A stretch of 64,000 bases of DNA from JAXMAR01 sp046350295 (GTDB taxonomy: Bacteria; Planctomycetota; Planctomycetia; Gemmatales; Gemmataceae): positions 62,001 through 126,000 of the forward strand of contig JAXMAR010000013.1 in assembly GCA_046350295.1 (NCBI GenBank), in the 5' to 3' direction. Shown piece after piece: positions 36,562 to 45,025 of the stretch. The notes under the pieces were generated by a model, which ran no database searches, was not told the origin of the DNA, and saw only the letters and a list, made by a program, of their open reading frames with translations. Within the stretch, counting starts at the first letter, position 1, and each line of letters begins with the position of its first letter. The position numbers were made by a program, and so were the translations under genes.

Positions 36562-36745
36562 GGGGTCATCGTAGCAGGCGCGCCGAACGCCGTCTTCGGG
36601 ACGCGGTCCGGCCCGGCTCCGCGAACCGGGGCTAAACAGGGACGCGTCGTTGACATTTCCGGGAAAATCGGCGCGAACGCAAGAATCGCTAAAGTCCGCA
36701 TCCCCGGCTTGCCGACAAAAGGAGGAAGGGACAGAGTCTCTCGAC

Positions 36746-37102
36746 ATGCCGGACCAGACAACGACCCTGGATGCGCTCAAGGAGGCGGTCCGACGCTTCG
36801 CCGAGGCGCGGGCGTGGCAGCCGTTCCATACGCCCAAGAATCTGGCGATGGCTCTCGGCGCCGAGGTCGGCGAGTTGATGGAGCACTACCTCTGGGTCGA
36901 AGGGGAACCGAGCCGGGGGGTGACGAGTGACCCGGTGAAACGCGAAGCCGTCGCAGACGAGTTGGCCGATTGTCTGATCCTCCTGCTCAATCTGAGTCTG
37001 GCGACCGGCATCGACCTCTCCGACGCCGCGACCGCGAAGCTCGCCAAGAATGAGCGGAAATACCCGGCCGAGAAGTACCGCGGCCGCTGGACCGTCGACT
37101 AG
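36746..37102 (+). CDS. MazG-like nucleotide pyrophosphohydrolase (dCTPase type)
   Basis: A 118-residue all-alpha NTP pyrophosphatase that removes pyrophosphate from (d)NTPs, probably cleaning the nucleotide pool. The metal-binding pattern is seen as LGAEVGELMEHYLW (E-x3-E) and VADELADCLILLLNL (E-x2-D). The C-terminus KNERKYPAEKYRGRW is typical of the dCTPase/XTP3-type group. ATG 36746 is the chosen start. The next gene starts 38 bases after its stop on the same strand. Confidence 0.9.
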   Translation: MPDQTTTLDALKEAVRRFAEARAWQPFHTPKNLAMALGAEVGELMEHYLWVEGEPSRGVTSDPVKREAVADELADCLILLLNLSLATGIDLSDAATAKLAKNERKYPAEKYRGRWTVD

Positions 37103-37139
37103 GCAGGACGCAAGAGGACACGCGACCAGGAGCGAGAAC

Positions 37140-39377
37140 GTGCGCTACGGACGGATCGCCTTCATCCTGGCACTGCTGGCCCTGACGGGCGCCTGGCTCG
37201 TTGCGCAGGAACGGCGCGAGCCTTGGCCGCCGCGCCCAGTCGTCCCGCCTGACTTCGAGGAGCAGGACGAGCCGCCATCCCGCCCGAAAGCGCCGCGACC
37301 GACGCCGGTTGCCCCACCCTCGACGCCTGTTTTCCCGCCCCCCGCGCTGGACCGCGATCTGCCGCCCCTGCCGTCGCTGGAAAAAATGGACGCGCCACTG
37401 CCGCCGCCCGCGCCGCCGCCCGCAACACCGCCCGCGCCGAAGTCTTCCGCCGCCCCGAAGCCGGCCGTTTTTCCGACGGGCCCCGAGACACCCACCAAGC
37501 CAACCCCCGCCGCGTTTCCGACCTCGCGCGCTCCCAGTCCGCAGCCGGCCCCCGTCGCCGAGCCACCGCCCGGACCTGGCCTCAGCGACCTTCCGCCACC
37601 CGCCCCAACACCACCACCAGCGCCGGCCCCGCCACCGGCTCCGACGCCAATGGCGCCTGCGCCGACCCCAACCGCCCCAACGCTGGAGGCGCCCCCTCCG
37701 GCGCCGACGCCAAAGGCCATCGAGACGCCACTACCGGCGCCGAAGAAGATCGATGCCCCGGGGCCTGTCGTGCCGCCGCCGATCGCCGAGCATGTCTCGC
37801 CCCGCGCGCCGAGCGTACCGGCCGCTCCGACGAGTGAGGGTCCGGCGAAGTTTCGGCTCCTCAAGACGATCCATCGCGCTGACTCGACGCCGCCCTTGGC
37901 GTTTGCGCCGACGGATAGCGGGGTGACGACGACTCGCGCCATCGCCGTCGCCGGCGGGACCGTCATCATCGAAAAACGGGGGCCGGCTCATGTGAAGCAC
38001 ACCGACCCGATCCCGTACGTCATCTCGGTGCGCAACCCAACCAGTGTCCCCCTCTACCATGTGCGCATCGAGGACGAGATCCCGGCTCCGGCCCGTATTC
38101 TCTCTGCCAATCCGCCGCCCGATGTGGCCGCGGGCAAGCCGGTCTGGATTGTGCCGCTGCTCGGCGCCGGCGAGGAGAAACAGATACGCATCACGCTCGA
38201 AGTGTCGCAGCCCGGTGAGCTGGAGACGGTAGCCCGCGTCTTTGTGCCCGCCGGCCAGAGCGCCGTTCGGACCGAGATTCATCCCGGCGTCCTGCCGGCC
38301 GCAGGCGCCCCCGGCGGCGCCGTTTCGCCTCTCACACCCGTCACGCGCGAAAGCGGTTTGACGGTGCTGGTCAAAGCGCCGTCGAGCGCGGGCATCGGCG
38401 CCGCGGTGACGTTCGAGATCATCTTGCACAATACCAGCCGGGCGCCGACGGGACCGGTTCGCATCGCAGCCCAGATGTCCGAGGGTTTGAGCCATCCCGA
38501 AGGCGCCGAGATCGACGCGGACCTGAAGGGACTGGCGGGCGGCGCCCAGGAGACGCTCAAGCTTTCCCTCAAGACCACAAAGCCGGGCGCGCAGTCCCTG
38601 AGCGTTCAGGTTCGCAGCGCCGACGGCCAGACGGCGGCCAACCGCGCTCAGGTCATGGTCGGCGAGAGCGCGCTGCGCTTGAAACAGGCGGCCGAGACCC
38701 GGCTGATCGCGAATCGCGACGGCGAGCTGGCGATCGAAGTCGCGAACTATCAAGCCAGCGGCGTGCGCAACTTACTGGTGGTCGACAGCTTGCCGGCAGA
38801 AGTCGGGTTCGCCGGCGCCAGCGACCGCGGCATGTACCGGGAAGAGAGCCGGAGCGTGAGCTGGTTGATCGACTACCTGGCGCCGGGCGAGAGCAAGACG
38901 CTCAAGCTCAAGGTGCGTGGTCGCAAGACCGGCGAGTTCAGCCACGAGATCGTCGCGCGCTCGGATGCCCGTGAAGAAGGACGGGCGCAGAGCAAGCTGC
39001 GGGTGGAAGGGCTGGTCGATCTGGCTGTCGATGTCAAGAAACGCGACGACGCCCTGGAGTTGGGCAAGGAAACGGTGTACGAGATTCAGGTCAAGAACCA
39101 GGGGAGCGGTCCGGCCACCGGAATCCAGCTCGCCGCCGCCGTGCCCGACGGCATGTCGGCCAACCGCGCCGAGGGACCGACCGACTTCCGCATCGAGGGC
39201 CGAAGCCTGGTGTTCAGTCCGGTCCGGGCGCTCGCCCCCGGTGAAAAGACAAGCTACTACGTCGCCATGACGGCCCAGGCGGCCGGCGACCAGCGCCTGC
39301 GCGTGCGCGTCGCCAGCGACCAGGTCGCGACGCCGATCACGCGCGAAGAGCGGGTGTTCGTCTATCGCGATCGCTGA
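37140..39377 (+). CDS. Exported proline-rich protein with DUF11 repeats
   Basis: A 745-residue surface protein. It has an N-terminal signal (IAFILALLALTGAWLVAQ) and a very proline- and alanine-rich region (about 20-245), then four DUF11-like beta domains. These are recognised by segments such as YVISVRNPTSVPLYHVRIED, FEIILHNTSRAPTGPVRI, LAIEVANYQASGVRNLLVVD and YEIQVKNQGSGPATGIQLA. Such proteins are thought to be cell-wall or outer-envelope components. Start GTG 37140 has AGGAG seven bases before. The frame opens earlier, but that part overlaps the MazG-like gene. Confidence 0.88.
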   Translation: MRYGRIAFILALLALTGAWLVAQERREPWPPRPVVPPDFEEQDEPPSRPKAPRPTPVAPPSTPVFPPPALDRDLPPLPSLEKMDAPLPPPAPPPATPPAPKSSAAPKPAVFPTGPETPTKPTPAAFPTSRAPSPQPAPVAEPPPGPGLSDLPPPAPTPPPAPAPPPAPTPMAPAPTPTAPTLEAPPPAPTPKAIETPLPAPKKIDAPGPVVPPPIAEHVSPRAPSVPAAPTSEGPAKFRLLKTIHRADSTPPLAFAPTDSGVTTTRAIAVAGGTVIIEKRGPAHVKHTDPIPYVISVRNPTSVPLYHVRIEDEIPAPARILSANPPPDVAAGKPVWIVPLLGAGEEKQIRITLEVSQPGELETVARVFVPAGQSAVRTEIHPGVLPAAGAPGGAVSPLTPVTRESGLTVLVKAPSSAGIGAAVTFEIILHNTSRAPTGPVRIAAQMSEGLSHPEGAEIDADLKGLAGGAQETLKLSLKTTKPGAQSLSVQVRSADGQTAANRAQVMVGESALRLKQAAETRLIANRDGELAIEVANYQASGVRNLLVVDSLPAEVGFAGASDRGMYREESRSVSWLIDYLAPGESKTLKLKVRGRKTGEFSHEIVARSDAREEGRAQSKLRVEGLVDLAVDVKKRDDALELGKETVYEIQVKNQGSGPATGIQLAAAVPDGMSANRAEGPTDFRIEGRSLVFSPVRALAPGEKTSYYVAMTAQAAGDQRLRVRVASDQVATPITREERVFVYRDR

Positions 39378-39900
39378 ACCTGCGCTTGGAATGTGGAGCT
39401 TGGCTCTTGGAGTTCTTTGAAGTCAGGTTGTTCTTTTGAGGCGAGTTGTTATAAGCCTCCAATCCTGAAGCGAACAACAGGCAGGCCGAAAAGATCGAGT
39501 GGATTTGCTTAACAGTTGCCAACTATCAACAAGAGGAAAAAATCTTTTTGCCTTGGAAGGGCCTACTCGCTAAGCTTGTCGCATCTTGCCCTCCCTTCCA
39601 AGTCAGGAGCGTTAGCGGTCAGGAAGACTGCGATCGGGGAAAGGATTCCCCTTTTTGGCGACGCTTCCGACTCCGCCTTCGGCGCGATTCGACGCGTCTG
39701 CCGGCCGACCCCTACCGCTCTTGAGTCGATTGTTGGGCGAAGTTATGATCCGGCGAGGATCGGGGCCGGCACGGACGCCGGGCGCTCGGATCTCCCACTC
39801 GACCCAATCCGAACACACGCGGAAAAACGGGACAAGAACGCGGAGGCGCCTGGCCGCCACGGAGGGGACCGTGCGCGCCGCGGGGAGGGGAGGTTTCGGT
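39378..39900. other. Non-coding stretch with a long hairpin before rimI
   Basis: 523 bases without a convincing gene. The first half is unusually AT-rich for the window (GCCAACTATCAACAAGAGG, AATCTTTTTGCC). CTTGGAAGGG (39552-39561) and CCCTTCCAAG (39593-39602) can pair around a 31-base loop. The rimI reading frame extends back to 39655 but looks non-coding there. I see no tRNA or clear promoter. Confidence 0.5.
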
Positions 39901-40434
39901 ATGAACGCGGGTCGAACCGAAAAGGAACAAGCGCGCGTCCACATCCGCTGGATGATCCGCCGCGACATGGCCGAAGTGCTTCAAACCGAGCACCTCAGCT
40001 TCGACCACTCCTGGTCCGAAGAAGACTTCCTCCGCTGCCTGCGCCAGCGCAACTGCATCGGCATGGTCGCCGAGCATGGCGAGAAGGTCGTCGGCTTCAT
40101 GATCTACGAGCTGCACAAGAACCGCCTGCACATCCTCAACTTCGCCGTCCATCCCGGCTGGCGCCGCCTCTCGGTCGGCTCGCAGATGGTGGCGAAGCTA
40201 ATCAGCAAGCTGTCCAGCCACCGCCGCACCCGCATCACGCTCGAGGTGCGCGAGACGAACCTTGCCGCTCAGCTCTTCTTCCGCAAGCAGGAGTTCCGGG
40301 CCGTGCGCGTCCTGCGCGCCTTCTACGAGGACTCCGGGGAAGACGCCTTCCTCATGGAATATCGCTTCGGCGATGAGACCGGCGAGGAGATCGAGGAAAC
40401 GGTGAACCGGATCGCGCATGCAGGGGAGAACTGA
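39901..40434 (+). CDS. rimI: GNAT acetyltransferase, probable ribosomal protein S18 alanine N-acetyltransferase
   Basis: A 177-residue GNAT protein. The family uses acetyl-CoA to acetylate the S18 N-terminus. It shows RWMIRRDMAEVLQTEHLSF, GFMIYELHKNRLHILNFAVH, the acetyl-CoA loop WRRLSVGSQMV (variant of R/Q-x2-G-x-G/A, here R-L-S-V-G-S) and ITLEVRETNLAAQLFFRKQEF, which is strongly RimI-like. Start ATG 39901 has GGAGG eight bases upstream, which rules against the longer open frame. The Gln/Arg-Gly-x-Gly site is slightly altered. The rimI assignment is likely but not certain. Confidence 0.85.
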   Translation: MNAGRTEKEQARVHIRWMIRRDMAEVLQTEHLSFDHSWSEEDFLRCLRQRNCIGMVAEHGEKVVGFMIYELHKNRLHILNFAVHPGWRRLSVGSQMVAKLISKLSSHRRTRITLEVRETNLAAQLFFRKQEFRAVRVLRAFYEDSGEDAFLMEYRFGDETGEEIEETVNRIAHAGEN

Positions 40435-41005
40435 CGGCCAGCCTCGGGCCGACACAACGACGAAACAGCGAGACCATCGGCGCCATTCGCCGGTGGTTTT
40501 TCATTTTGCGCGCACCGCCCGTTCGCTCGGGATCGAACAGCAGGGCCGGGAATTGAGTGTGATCGTCAAAGACGGCCCCGGTGAGCGTCGCATAGGTCAA
40601 CGAGGCGCCGGTGAAATTGGCGCCCTGGAGTTGCGCTCCCGGCAAATCGACGCCTGTCAGGTTCGCGCCGGTAAAGTTCGCGCCCTGCAACTGCGCCTCG
40701 CGCAGGGTCGCCGCGTCGAGATCGGCCCCGGTCAGATTGGCGCCTTGAAGGTTCGCCCCGGTGAGATCAGCGACATTCAGGTTCGCCCCGGTCAGGTTCG
40801 CGCCGCGCAGGTCGCATCCCGTCAGGTTGCTCCGCGACAGGTCCGCCACCGCCAGGTTCGCCCCCTCCAGATTGGCGCCGCGCAGGTCCATCCCGCTGAG
40901 CACCGCGACCGCCAGATTCATCCGCGCCAGGTTTGCGCCTGTCAGCGAATCCGCCTCTACCTTGTGAATTGTCTCGTCGGTGAACTGCCGCTTGATCTCG
41001 ATCAT
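40352..41005 (-). CDS. Pentapeptide-repeat protein
   Basis: A 217-residue protein whose residues about 20-150 are A(N/D)LxG-type pentapeptide repeats (for example LRGANLTGANLNVADLTGAN), which fold as a right-handed beta-helix. The N-terminus (MIEIKRQFTDETIHKVEAD) is a short cap. After residue 160 the sequence becomes basic and low in repeats (MKNHRRMAPMVSLFRRCVG) and overlaps the rimI 3' end by 83 bases on the other strand. It also reads across the probable rimI terminator, so the last 55 residues may be an accidental extension. Target unknown. Confidence 0.8.
   Translation of the reverse strand: MIEIKRQFTDETIHKVEADSLTGANLARMNLAVAVLSGMDLRGANLEGANLAVADLSRSNLTGCDLRGANLTGANLNVADLTGANLQGANLTGADLDAATLREAQLQGANFTGANLTGVDLPGAQLQGANFTGASLTYATLTGAVFDDHTQFPALLFDPERTGGARKMKNHRRMAPMVSLFRRCVGPRLAVSSPLHARSGSPFPRSPRRSHRRSDIP
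40473..40501 (+). terminator. Probable rimI terminator
   Basis: ACCATCGGCG pairs with CGCCGGTGGT with one G-T pair around a five-base loop and runs into TTTTT. It lies 39 bases after the rimI stop and inside the 3' part of the opposite-strand pentapeptide gene. Confidence 0.7.
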
Positions 41006-41196
41006 CGTCCCATTCCCGCCTGGGCCACAGGGTTGGCTGGACAAAGGATTGTCCCTGTTTTTCCCAGCCTCTGCAAGCCGATTACGCTCGCCTTGTTTTT
41101 TTGAATCGGCCCCGTTATGCCGCGCGTTGAAGCAGGCGCCGGCGGCCCTTCGCGAGCGCCGTCCGCGAGCGCCTTCCGCCCGAAAGGTGAGTGACC

Positions 41197-42555
41197 ATGA
41201 CCTCCCCCGCGCAAAGCACGAGCCGTCACGAAGAGCGCCGCGACGCGCGGAGCGCCTGCGACCCGGCACACGCGACGCGCATCACCCATTTGCCCTTCCC
41301 GTTCCACCCCGCGCGCGGCCCGGCGCCGACTTCGCCCGAGCCCCGCCCCGCTCCATCGGGCTTCTGGCTCGCCTTCCTCGGGCTCACCGGCTTCGCGCTG
41401 GCCCTCGTCGCCTGGGGCGCCTGGCGCCAGGTCAATGCCGAAAAATCCTTGCGGGAAGGCCGTCTCGCCTCTACATTGGACTTGGTCGTGGCGGAGGCGA
41501 AGAAGCCGGCGCCGCGGTTGGAAACGGAACCCATTCCCCCCAAGCACAAGGAAGAGCCACCGCTCCCGGCGCCACCCCCGGTGGAGCCTCCGCCCCTCGT
41601 GCGGACGGAAGCGATCATCCCGCCTCCGCCCCCACTGCCGGAGCCGCCGCGCAAGCTCGAACCGCCCAAAATCGACGTCACGCCCAGGATCGACGTCCCG
41701 GCGAAAATCGAGTTGCCGCCCGTGCCGCCGCCGATGCTGGTAGCGCCGCCGGTCGAGCTGCCGCCGGTGGACTTGCCCGTGATTCCGAGTGTGGAAGCGC
41801 CCAAGCCTGTGCCGCCGCCGGCCGCGGCGCCGCAGGAAGTTGACGAATACCCGTTGGTCTTCACCCGCGCCAGTGCTTCTGGAGAAACACCCATGCTGCG
41901 CAACTGGAAGATGCTCGCTGTCTATTCGCTGACGGTCGTCGTCGTCAGCCAGCCCGCTCCCGTCGTCGCTCAAGACGAGCTCGGCAAGCGGCTCGACAAG
42001 ATCGAAGCCTCCCTCAAGAAATCCTTCGAGGACCTGGGAGGCGACGTCGGCTCCCTCAAGAACCAACTCACCAAGCTCCAGGTCGATGTCGCCGCCCTTC
42101 AGCTCGACAGCAAGGTGCGGATCGACGCGCTCGAGAGCCAGGTCGCCAAGCTGCAGAAGGAGATCGACGGCCTGCGCAAGCGGCTCGACTCCGACCTGAC
42201 GCGCGTCGGCAGCAGCCCCATCGACAAGGCCGGCTTCGATGACGTCAAGGCCCGCCTCGAGGGAATCGAAAAAGCCATCCGCGGCCTGACGCCCCCCGCC
42301 TCACGCACCGCCCTCTCTCCGGGCGCCGCGCCGGGCGCCGCCGGCCGCGTGATGTTCGTCAACAACTATCCCGAAGAGTTGCTGCTCGTCCTCAACGGCA
42401 GGAACTTCCGCGTCGCCCCGATGACGACGCTCCCGATTGACGGCGTGCCCGCCGGCAGCCTCAACTACGAGGTCATCTCGCCGACGTGGGGCCTCCGCGC
42501 CCGACGCAGCGCCGCCCTCGCCGGCGGCGAGACCTTCACGCTGACCGCGAACTGA
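41197..42555 (+). CDS. Proline-rich membrane protein with coiled coil; possible fusion of two genes
   Basis: A 452-residue protein with an N-terminal cytoplasmic part, one membrane helix (FWLAFLGLTGFALALVAWG, about 56-74), and a proline-rich region with P-P and K-x-E-P-P runs (about 105-220). It then has a second hydrophobic segment starting at an internal methionine (MLRNWKMLAVYSLTVVVVSQ), which looks exactly like a fresh signal peptide. A coiled coil follows (KRLDKIEASLKKSFEDLGGD to RKRLDSDL), then a small beta domain. The internal ATG at 41893 has GGAG nearby (GGAGAAACACCC-ATG), so a second protein could start there. The gene ends at a good terminator. Confidence 0.8.
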   Translation: MTSPAQSTSRHEERRDARSACDPAHATRITHLPFPFHPARGPAPTSPEPRPAPSGFWLAFLGLTGFALALVAWGAWRQVNAEKSLREGRLASTLDLVVAEAKKPAPRLETEPIPPKHKEEPPLPAPPPVEPPPLVRTEAIIPPPPPLPEPPRKLEPPKIDVTPRIDVPAKIELPPVPPPMLVAPPVELPPVDLPVIPSVEAPKPVPPPAAAPQEVDEYPLVFTRASASGETPMLRNWKMLAVYSLTVVVVSQPAPVVAQDELGKRLDKIEASLKKSFEDLGGDVGSLKNQLTKLQVDVAALQLDSKVRIDALESQVAKLQKEIDGLRKRLDSDLTRVGSSPIDKAGFDDVKARLEGIEKAIRGLTPPASRTALSPGAAPGAAGRVMFVNNYPEELLLVLNGRNFRVAPMTTLPIDGVPAGSLNYEVISPTWGLRARRSAALAGGETFTLTAN

Positions 42556-42578
42556 GACGCCACGACGTTACCAAAGAA

Positions 42579-42607
42579 ATCCAGGACTCAACGTCCTGGA
42601 TTTTTTT
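42579..42607 (+). terminator. Intrinsic terminator
   Basis: ATCCAGGAC pairs with GTCCTGGAT around TCAAC and runs into seven T residues, 24 bases after the preceding stop. This is a textbook terminator. Confidence 0.92.
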
Positions 42608-42692
42608 GTATCTCTCCTCCGTTTAGCGTTCGTGCCGCTGCGCCCTAAAATACCCCCCTCATCAACCCGATCACCGTGCAAGGAGCACAGCC

Positions 42693-43235
42693 ATGGATTC
42701 AACCCTTCGCGCCGCGGTCCTGGTGGAACAGCAGTACCAGGAGATGGAGGTCTGGTACCCCTACTACCGCCTCAAGGAAGCCGGCGTCAAGGTGACGCTC
42801 GTCGGCCCCGAAGCCGGCGCCACCTACCCCAGCAAGCTCGGCTACCCCGCCAAGTCGGACAAATCGGCCCGCGACGTCTCCGCCAAGGACTTTGACCTCC
42901 TCGTCATCCCCGGCGGCTTCGCCCCCGATTTCCTGCGCCGCCATGAGGCCGTCATCAAGCTCGTCAGCGACATGGCCGAGGAAGGCAAGATCGTCGCCGC
43001 CATCTGCCACGGCCCCTGGGTCCTCTGCTCCACCCAGGCGCTCAAGGGCAAGAAGGCGACCTGCTTCTTCGCCATCAAGGACGACGTCGCCAACGCCGGC
43101 GCCCGCTACATCGACGCCGAAGTCGTCCGCGACGGCAATCTCATCACCAGCCGCAAGCCCGACGACCTGCCCGCGTTCATGCAATCGATCTTCGAAGCGG
43201 CGAAGGAACGTAAACCTGCGATGGCCGCCCGCTGA
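42693..43235 (+). CDS. DJ-1/PfpI family protein
   Basis: A 180-residue single-domain DJ-1/PfpI protein, a family of deglycase or protease-like enzymes that often act in stress response. The nucleophile cysteine sits in VAAICHGPWVL, with the supporting glutamate in VLVEQQYQEMEVWYPYY and the strand DLLVIPGGFAPDFLRR. The start ATG 42693 follows AAGGAGCACAGCC. It is followed by a long REP-like hairpin and then by the DUF3052 gene. Confidence 0.93.
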   Translation: MDSTLRAAVLVEQQYQEMEVWYPYYRLKEAGVKVTLVGPEAGATYPSKLGYPAKSDKSARDVSAKDFDLLVIPGGFAPDFLRRHEAVIKLVSDMAEEGKIVAAICHGPWVLCSTQALKGKKATCFFAIKDDVANAGARYIDAEVVRDGNLITSRKPDDLPAFMQSIFEAAKERKPAMAAR

Positions 43236-43244
43236 AGTCTTTCA

Positions 43245-43300
43245 GAGCCGGAAGCGTAAGCGACGGGCGTAGCCTCAAACGTCGCTCACGCTTCCGGCTC
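43245..43300. repeat. REP-like inverted repeat
   Basis: GAGCCGGAAGCGTAAGCGAC (43245-43264) and GTCGCTCACGCTTCCGGCTC (43281-43300) pair over 20 bases with one G-T type mismatch around a 16-base loop. It sits just after the DJ-1/PfpI gene. The sequence resembles a repeat I recall as common at gene ends in planctomycete genomes. Confidence 0.75.
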
Positions 43301-43319
43301 CGACAATCCAAACCTAACG

Positions 43320-43739
43320 ATGGCCGGCTACTCCGGAACCCCGCTCGCGAAAAAGCTCGGCCTGAAGGAAGGCCAAACCGTCGCCTTCCTCCAGGCCCCG
43401 GAGAACCTCACGGCGCTCCTCGAGCCGCTCCCCACAGACCTACGCATCCACAACCGCCTCGCTGCCGACCTCAGTGTCCTCCTCTTTTTCACGACGCGCC
43501 GCGCCGAGCTTGAAAAAAAGTTCGACCGCCTGCAAGCCTCCCTGCTCCCCAACGGCGGCCTCTGGATCTGCTGGCCGAAAAAGGCTTCCGGCGTCGAGAC
43601 CGATGTGAACGAAAACATCGTCCGCGACATCGCCCTGGCAAACGGCCTCGTCGACAACAAGGTCTGCGCCATCGATGAGACCTGGTCGGGGCTGCGTCTG
43701 GTGTTCCGCTTGAAAGACCGACCGAAGAACAAATCATGA
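43320..43739 (+). CDS. DUF3052 family protein
   Basis: A 139-residue cytoplasmic protein with the family pattern MAGYSGTPLAKKLGLKEG, FFTTRRAELEKKFDRLQASL, GGLWICWPKKAS and DNKVCAIDETWSGLRLVFR. Function unknown. Its stop overlaps the start of the next gene (ATGA), so they are translationally coupled. Confidence 0.9.
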   Translation: MAGYSGTPLAKKLGLKEGQTVAFLQAPENLTALLEPLPTDLRIHNRLAADLSVLLFFTTRRAELEKKFDRLQASLLPNGGLWICWPKKASGVETDVNENIVRDIALANGLVDNKVCAIDETWSGLRLVFRLKDRPKNKS

Positions 43740-45005
43740 CAACCCCACGCCTCCGCGCCGGCATGGTCGGCCTCGGCATGATCTTCGACGAGACCTACCG
43801 CCCCTTCTTCGAGCAGGCGCGCCGCGGCGGCCTTTATCGCCGGGACTTCGGCCTCGTCGAAGTCGACCTCAGCGCCGCCGCCAGCCGCACCGGCGCCCGC
43901 GCCGATCGCTATCGCAAGGAGGCCGGCGACCGTATCGGCCCCTTCCTAAGCTTCGCCGGCGCCGACGCCACGAGCCGCCTGCTGGAGCACGTTGACGCCG
44001 TCTGCGTCGCCACGCCGGACGACCGCCACTTCGAAGCCGCCCGGCTCGCCCTCGAAGCGAGTAAGCACGTCCTCATCGAAAAGCCCTGCGTCCTGCGCTG
44101 CAAGAGCTGGACATCCTCACCGACCTCGCGAAAAAGAAAACGTCCTCGCCAAGGTCGTCTATCACAAACTCGCCGACCCCGATCACAAGAAGCTGCGCAC
44201 TCACGTCGTCGACGGCGTCCTCAAGCACGTCAACAACGGCTACTGCTCGCTCCTGGAGCCCAAGTCGATCAGCGGGGGTCAGTTCGCCGAATGGATCCAG
44301 GGCCGCAATCCCGGAACGTATGTCGCCGTCCACTATCTCAAGCTCATCGATTTCACCTTCGGCCCCGACTGGAAGCTGAAGCGCGTGAGCGCCAATGGTC
44401 AACGCGGCCTCGTCGGCCTGGCGACCGGGAACACCTGGGACTCCGTGCAGACGCAGATTGTCTACGTCCATCCCGACGGCCGCGAAGCCGCGTTCGACAT
44501 CCACACCAGCTGGGTGACGCCCGACAACTTCCCCGGCTACGTCGAGCAGGAGGTGCAATTCCGCTTCGACAACGGCGTCTGGAACGCCCACCAGCGCAAG
44601 CGCGGCGTCGAGGTGACGGTGGAAGGCAAGACGCCGCACACGATGAAGAACACGCCGAACCATCACTACAACGGCGCCTTCCTGGAGCCCTGGGGCGAGC
44701 GCTCCCAGCGCGGCTACGGGGTGGAGATTATCCAGAAGTTCTTCGAGGAGGTCGCCTTCGTCGAGTTCGCCGGCCCGCCGGAGAAACGCAGCGACCGCCT
44801 CGAGTCGATGCGGCGCCTCGCGTACAACGACGTGCAAAGCGACCGCAACGTCGTCGCCGCGGTGCAGGCGATGGAAGCGATCCTCGCCGGGCATGCGGAG
44901 GGTCGCCCAGGGGGCGTCGTGGAAGTGAACGGCACGAATGGCGGACTCGCGCTCTGGTTGCCGGGACAGGCGAAGCCGCAGACGCTGTACGCGGAAACTG
45001 TGTGA
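43736..45005 (+). pseudogene. Gfo/Idh/MocA-family oxidoreductase with two frameshifts
   Basis: An NAD(P)-dependent oxidoreductase related to glucose-fructose oxidoreductase and inositol dehydrogenase. The N-terminal part reads LRAGMVGLGMIFDETYRPFF, then DAVCVATPDDRHFEAARLAL and HVLIEKPCVL. The frame then breaks: a base is missing near 44098 and a second in the A-run at 44131-44140. Between them LQELDILTDLAKKK reads in another frame, and after them VLAKVVYHKLADPDHKK to the stop reads in a third. Restoring both bases gives 423 residues. The start overlaps the DUF3052 stop by four bases. Confidence 0.88.
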
Positions 45006-45025
45006 CGATTCGCAATGCCGCTTCG

